The notes below the pieces were generated by a model. It was not told the origin of the DNA and searched no databases. It saw only the letters and a list, made by a program, of their open reading frames with translations. A DNA stretch of 30,054 bases from Acanthaster planci (lineage: Eukaryota; Echinodermata; Asteroidea; Valvatida; Acanthasteridae). The stretch is from contig NW_019091550.1 in the NCBI RefSeq assembly GCF_001949145.1, forward strand, positions 563,072 to 593,125, written 5' to 3'. This document shows, piece by piece, positions 27,790 to 30,054 of this stretch; the stretch's first letter is position 1, and the number at the start of each line of letters is the position of its first letter. Both the position numbers and the translations under genes were made by a program.

Positions 27790-29110
27790 TGAGCTGTTTC
27801 TCTCTCCATGCCGCAAGTTCCAGGCATTGCTCCCTACCGTAACCCCGGACGAACCTACTGACCGATGGCCCAGCGGGACTCGCAGGGCGACGGTCCGCCG
27901 TCTGCCCTGGGTCCCTCACTGGCTCCTGCTCGCCGGACGGCACCCGCTCGGAAGTCGGGCCAGTCAGTTCCCTCCAAGCGGGCAACGGGTTGCACAGCGG
28001 GTTTGCCACGCTCCGCCGCTTCTGCCACGGGCGAGTCGGCGATTCAGCATGTCGCTCAGCCTCCCATTGCTTCAGACTGTGATGCCCCTTCTGGACTGAG
28101 CTACGCCACCGGGGCTTCCGTCCGCCACACCCCATCCGCAGCTCTAGCCTGCCGATGGACTCCGGTCATGAGGCCACCGATCCTGACCTGGGGCGCTCCT
28201 TGTAGGAGATGGCCGACCACTCAGGGACTCCCGCCCAGTCCTTCCTCCAGCCGTCCCGGCCTCCGGCTCCCCCGTACCGGTGAAGGCTAAGGAGCGCAAG
28301 GCCAAGGCATTTTGTCGGCTTCTTCTTCCTCGTCCAAGGCTAAGAAGAAACGCCGCTCTGATCCTTATCCACCCCCGTGGATGACAACCCTCCAGTCCGT
28401 CTCGGAGACCTTCACCTCTCTCGCCCGCAAGTTGGACTTCAAGCCACAGCAAGCTCACAAGGGATGTTCCCGGAGGCTGAAGTGGTCTCTGTTGTCCAGC
28501 CAGATCCGTTCCCCCAGCGGGACCCGGATCATGTCCCGGATCGTGGTGCTCTATCCGTTGGCATTGCAGCTGGGACGAGCAAACTTATTCCCCCGTTAGC
28601 CGGGTCTGGGCATTTGATATTCACCCCCAGTTCCCGTGCTCTGCATCCCTCTGGAAGTCTCCTTACTACCAGTGCCTACCGTGGAAGACGTATATTCATT
28701 GTATGGCTCACCAGTCTACACACCAGGACGGCCCCAGCCTCCCAGAGACCGGGCAAGCTACAACGACCGCCACACGCTATGGACTAAGGCTGTCAGATGA
28801 ACTTCTCAGCTGTTCGCTCAGGCGTGACTTGGAAGTTAGAACGCCTTGGGCCAACAGCCCGTTGTTTTCGAGGGCGGCCAATTCAGAGAAGCCACCTACT
28901 TATGTGGGCTCTTTACCGACCACTTTTCGGGCTACAGAACTGCATCATCGCCGTAGTTCTCGAACGCCACTCATCACTACGGCTTCTGGCTACCGGCTAG
29001 GGCTATCTGACTGGGGGGTTTCCGTCTCAGCTCTCCGGCGGCTCAGCGCGCTTCGACCTATCACGACCTCCATTCCAGACGCTGCTGATGTTCCGGGCTC
29101 TTAGGCTCTT
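27790..29110 (+). pseudogene. Decayed Ser/Pro/Arg-rich gag-like region of an unidentified retroelement
   Basis: The block is clearly GC-richer than its surroundings. Open frames on the plus strand succeed one another with frameshifts and stops: 27865-28290 (Ala/Ser/Pro/Arg-rich), about 28312-28375 (a Ser run, then SKAKKKRRSDPYPPP), 28377-28640 (acidic and Pro-rich) and 28680-29104. The Ser run plus basic patch plus acidic/proline region resembles the low-complexity Gag of DIRS-like or other animal retroelements. No zinc knuckle, RT or recombinase motif was seen, so the family is open and a decayed host gene is possible. Confidence 0.35.
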
Positions 29111-30054
29111 CTTTTGGGTTCTATGACCGGACCACCGCGCATAAAAGCGTAAATGCAAGAAATCCCGCTCTACACCTAAGCAAGATATTTCTTCATCGGG
29201 TTCGATGACGGCGGTCGACTCTCTCGGAGACGCTGTCCACCTTAGCCAGCTGCATTGAGTCAATCTCCACGGCGCCCGTTTACACATGTATTTTTTTAAA
29301 TTGAATTTGCGCTTACTAAATTCATTCAAAAGTAAAAATAATAATAATTCTTCAACTTAACCGGGTTCTATTTCCATTGCCGTGATCTGTCTAGTTTTTG
29401 GGGCATCCAGGCGTGCAGGAACTACATGATCACTCTACAGGGCCGCCTTATGTCATTTGCTCGTGTGGCCCCTGGTGATTGTGAGTCTAGGTCATGCATA
29501 CTAAACCCTGACCGCGGCTTGAACATTATTTCGCTAATAGGCCTATCGCTACACTACGCATCAATCCGCCGGCTAGCACCCGGGACTCCCGTGCTAGGGG
29601 CCAGCAAGATGGAAAATAGAGAAATCTGCTCTCCGGGCGCCGCTTCACCTTTTTATGGAGCTATCCTGGTGAATAAAACGCGATACGATCAGCCTACCAT
29701 GTGTGTTTTATTCCGTCCATAGGTCTTCTGTTCATTAATGCCTGTGCCAATGTCATCGCCCTACCTGCAGACCCATCGAGCCCTCTGATGTCTGAAACTT
29801 CGTCATCGGAGGCACGCATCAGGCGTGTAACAATCAACCGGGATCTCCGGACCCCCCCCCCCATCTCTGACCGATGATCACGCCATTCAATCCAGTATCC
29901 ACCCTTCGACTGCCCTAATTCGCCGACTCTCCATATATTCTCCCTCTCGGCCTGGCCACGCCCCACATTGCCTTCCGGACATGAGTTCTACTGTAGTGGG
30001 CGTGTCCAAAGTTTCCATACTGTGACTGTTATATGGAATTCCATATCTCCCGTC
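29111..30054. other. No gene recognised
   Basis: An AT-rich patch (29290-29350) is followed by mixed sequence with an AATAAA at 29672-29677 and an 11-C run near 29851-29862. A short frame from ATG 29788 is broken after about 29 codons. The last bases hold a 16-bp perfect palindrome (ATATGGAATTCCATAT, 30031-30046). Confidence 0.45.

Overview
This is an animal nuclear genome window. It holds a nine-exon gene fragment with GT-AG introns, long AT-rich introns and intergenic DNA, an assembly gap (867 Ns, 11831-12697), and many metazoan-type mobile elements. The mix of intact and decayed Ty3/Gypsy and BEL/Pao LTR elements, fold-back DNA elements and a XerD-like tyrosine recombinase relic suits a marine invertebrate, with a lancelet (Branchiostoma) as first guess. 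That species call is inference only.

Layout. 1-7490 (+): the 3' two thirds of a DDX21/DDX50-type nucleolar DEAD-box RNA helicase gene. The last nine coding exons (1030-7060) give 515 codons, from just before motif Ib (TPGR) through DEVD, SAT, motifs V and VI, the GUCT domain and a Gly/Arg-rich tail. Its introns contain two inverted-repeat elements (3079-3236 and 5173-6159). 7490-10000: no gene seen. About 10000-11640 (-): the decayed 3' end of a second Gypsy-like element, with a polypurine tract, a possible LTR start and a signal-peptide-like short ORF. About 11831-18674 (+): a nearly complete Ty3/Gypsy element. Its 5' LTR lies in the gap. It has a tRNA-Ser-type primer site, one uninterrupted 1544-codon Gag-Pol frame, a polypurine tract and a 3' LTR. 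A complete PHD finger sits between RNase H and integrase.

18675-20470: no convincing gene. 20473-25368 (-): a nested complex. A BEL/Pao relic (228-bp LTR candidate, tRNA-Tyr-type primer site, broken gag) is interrupted by a 1771-bp fold-back DNA transposon. That transposon has 21-bp perfect inverted ends, 19-bp subrepeat arrays and a 6-bp target duplication. On the far side, the gag zinc knuckle runs in frame into the catalytic half of a tyrosine recombinase with one frameshift. 25370-27240: no gene, but a T/G-rich low-complexity tract. 27250-29110 (+): a GC-rich block with a hairpin, four degenerate ~65-bp repeats and a decayed Ser/Pro-rich gag-like region. 29110-30054: no gene seen.

Only the helicase is a clear host gene. 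Nearly all other interpretable sequence is mobile DNA of several ages: the sense-strand Gypsy looks young, while the minus-strand Gypsy and BEL copies are old. Exon edges come from splice consensus and reading-phase agreement; family calls come from motif recognition, with no database search.
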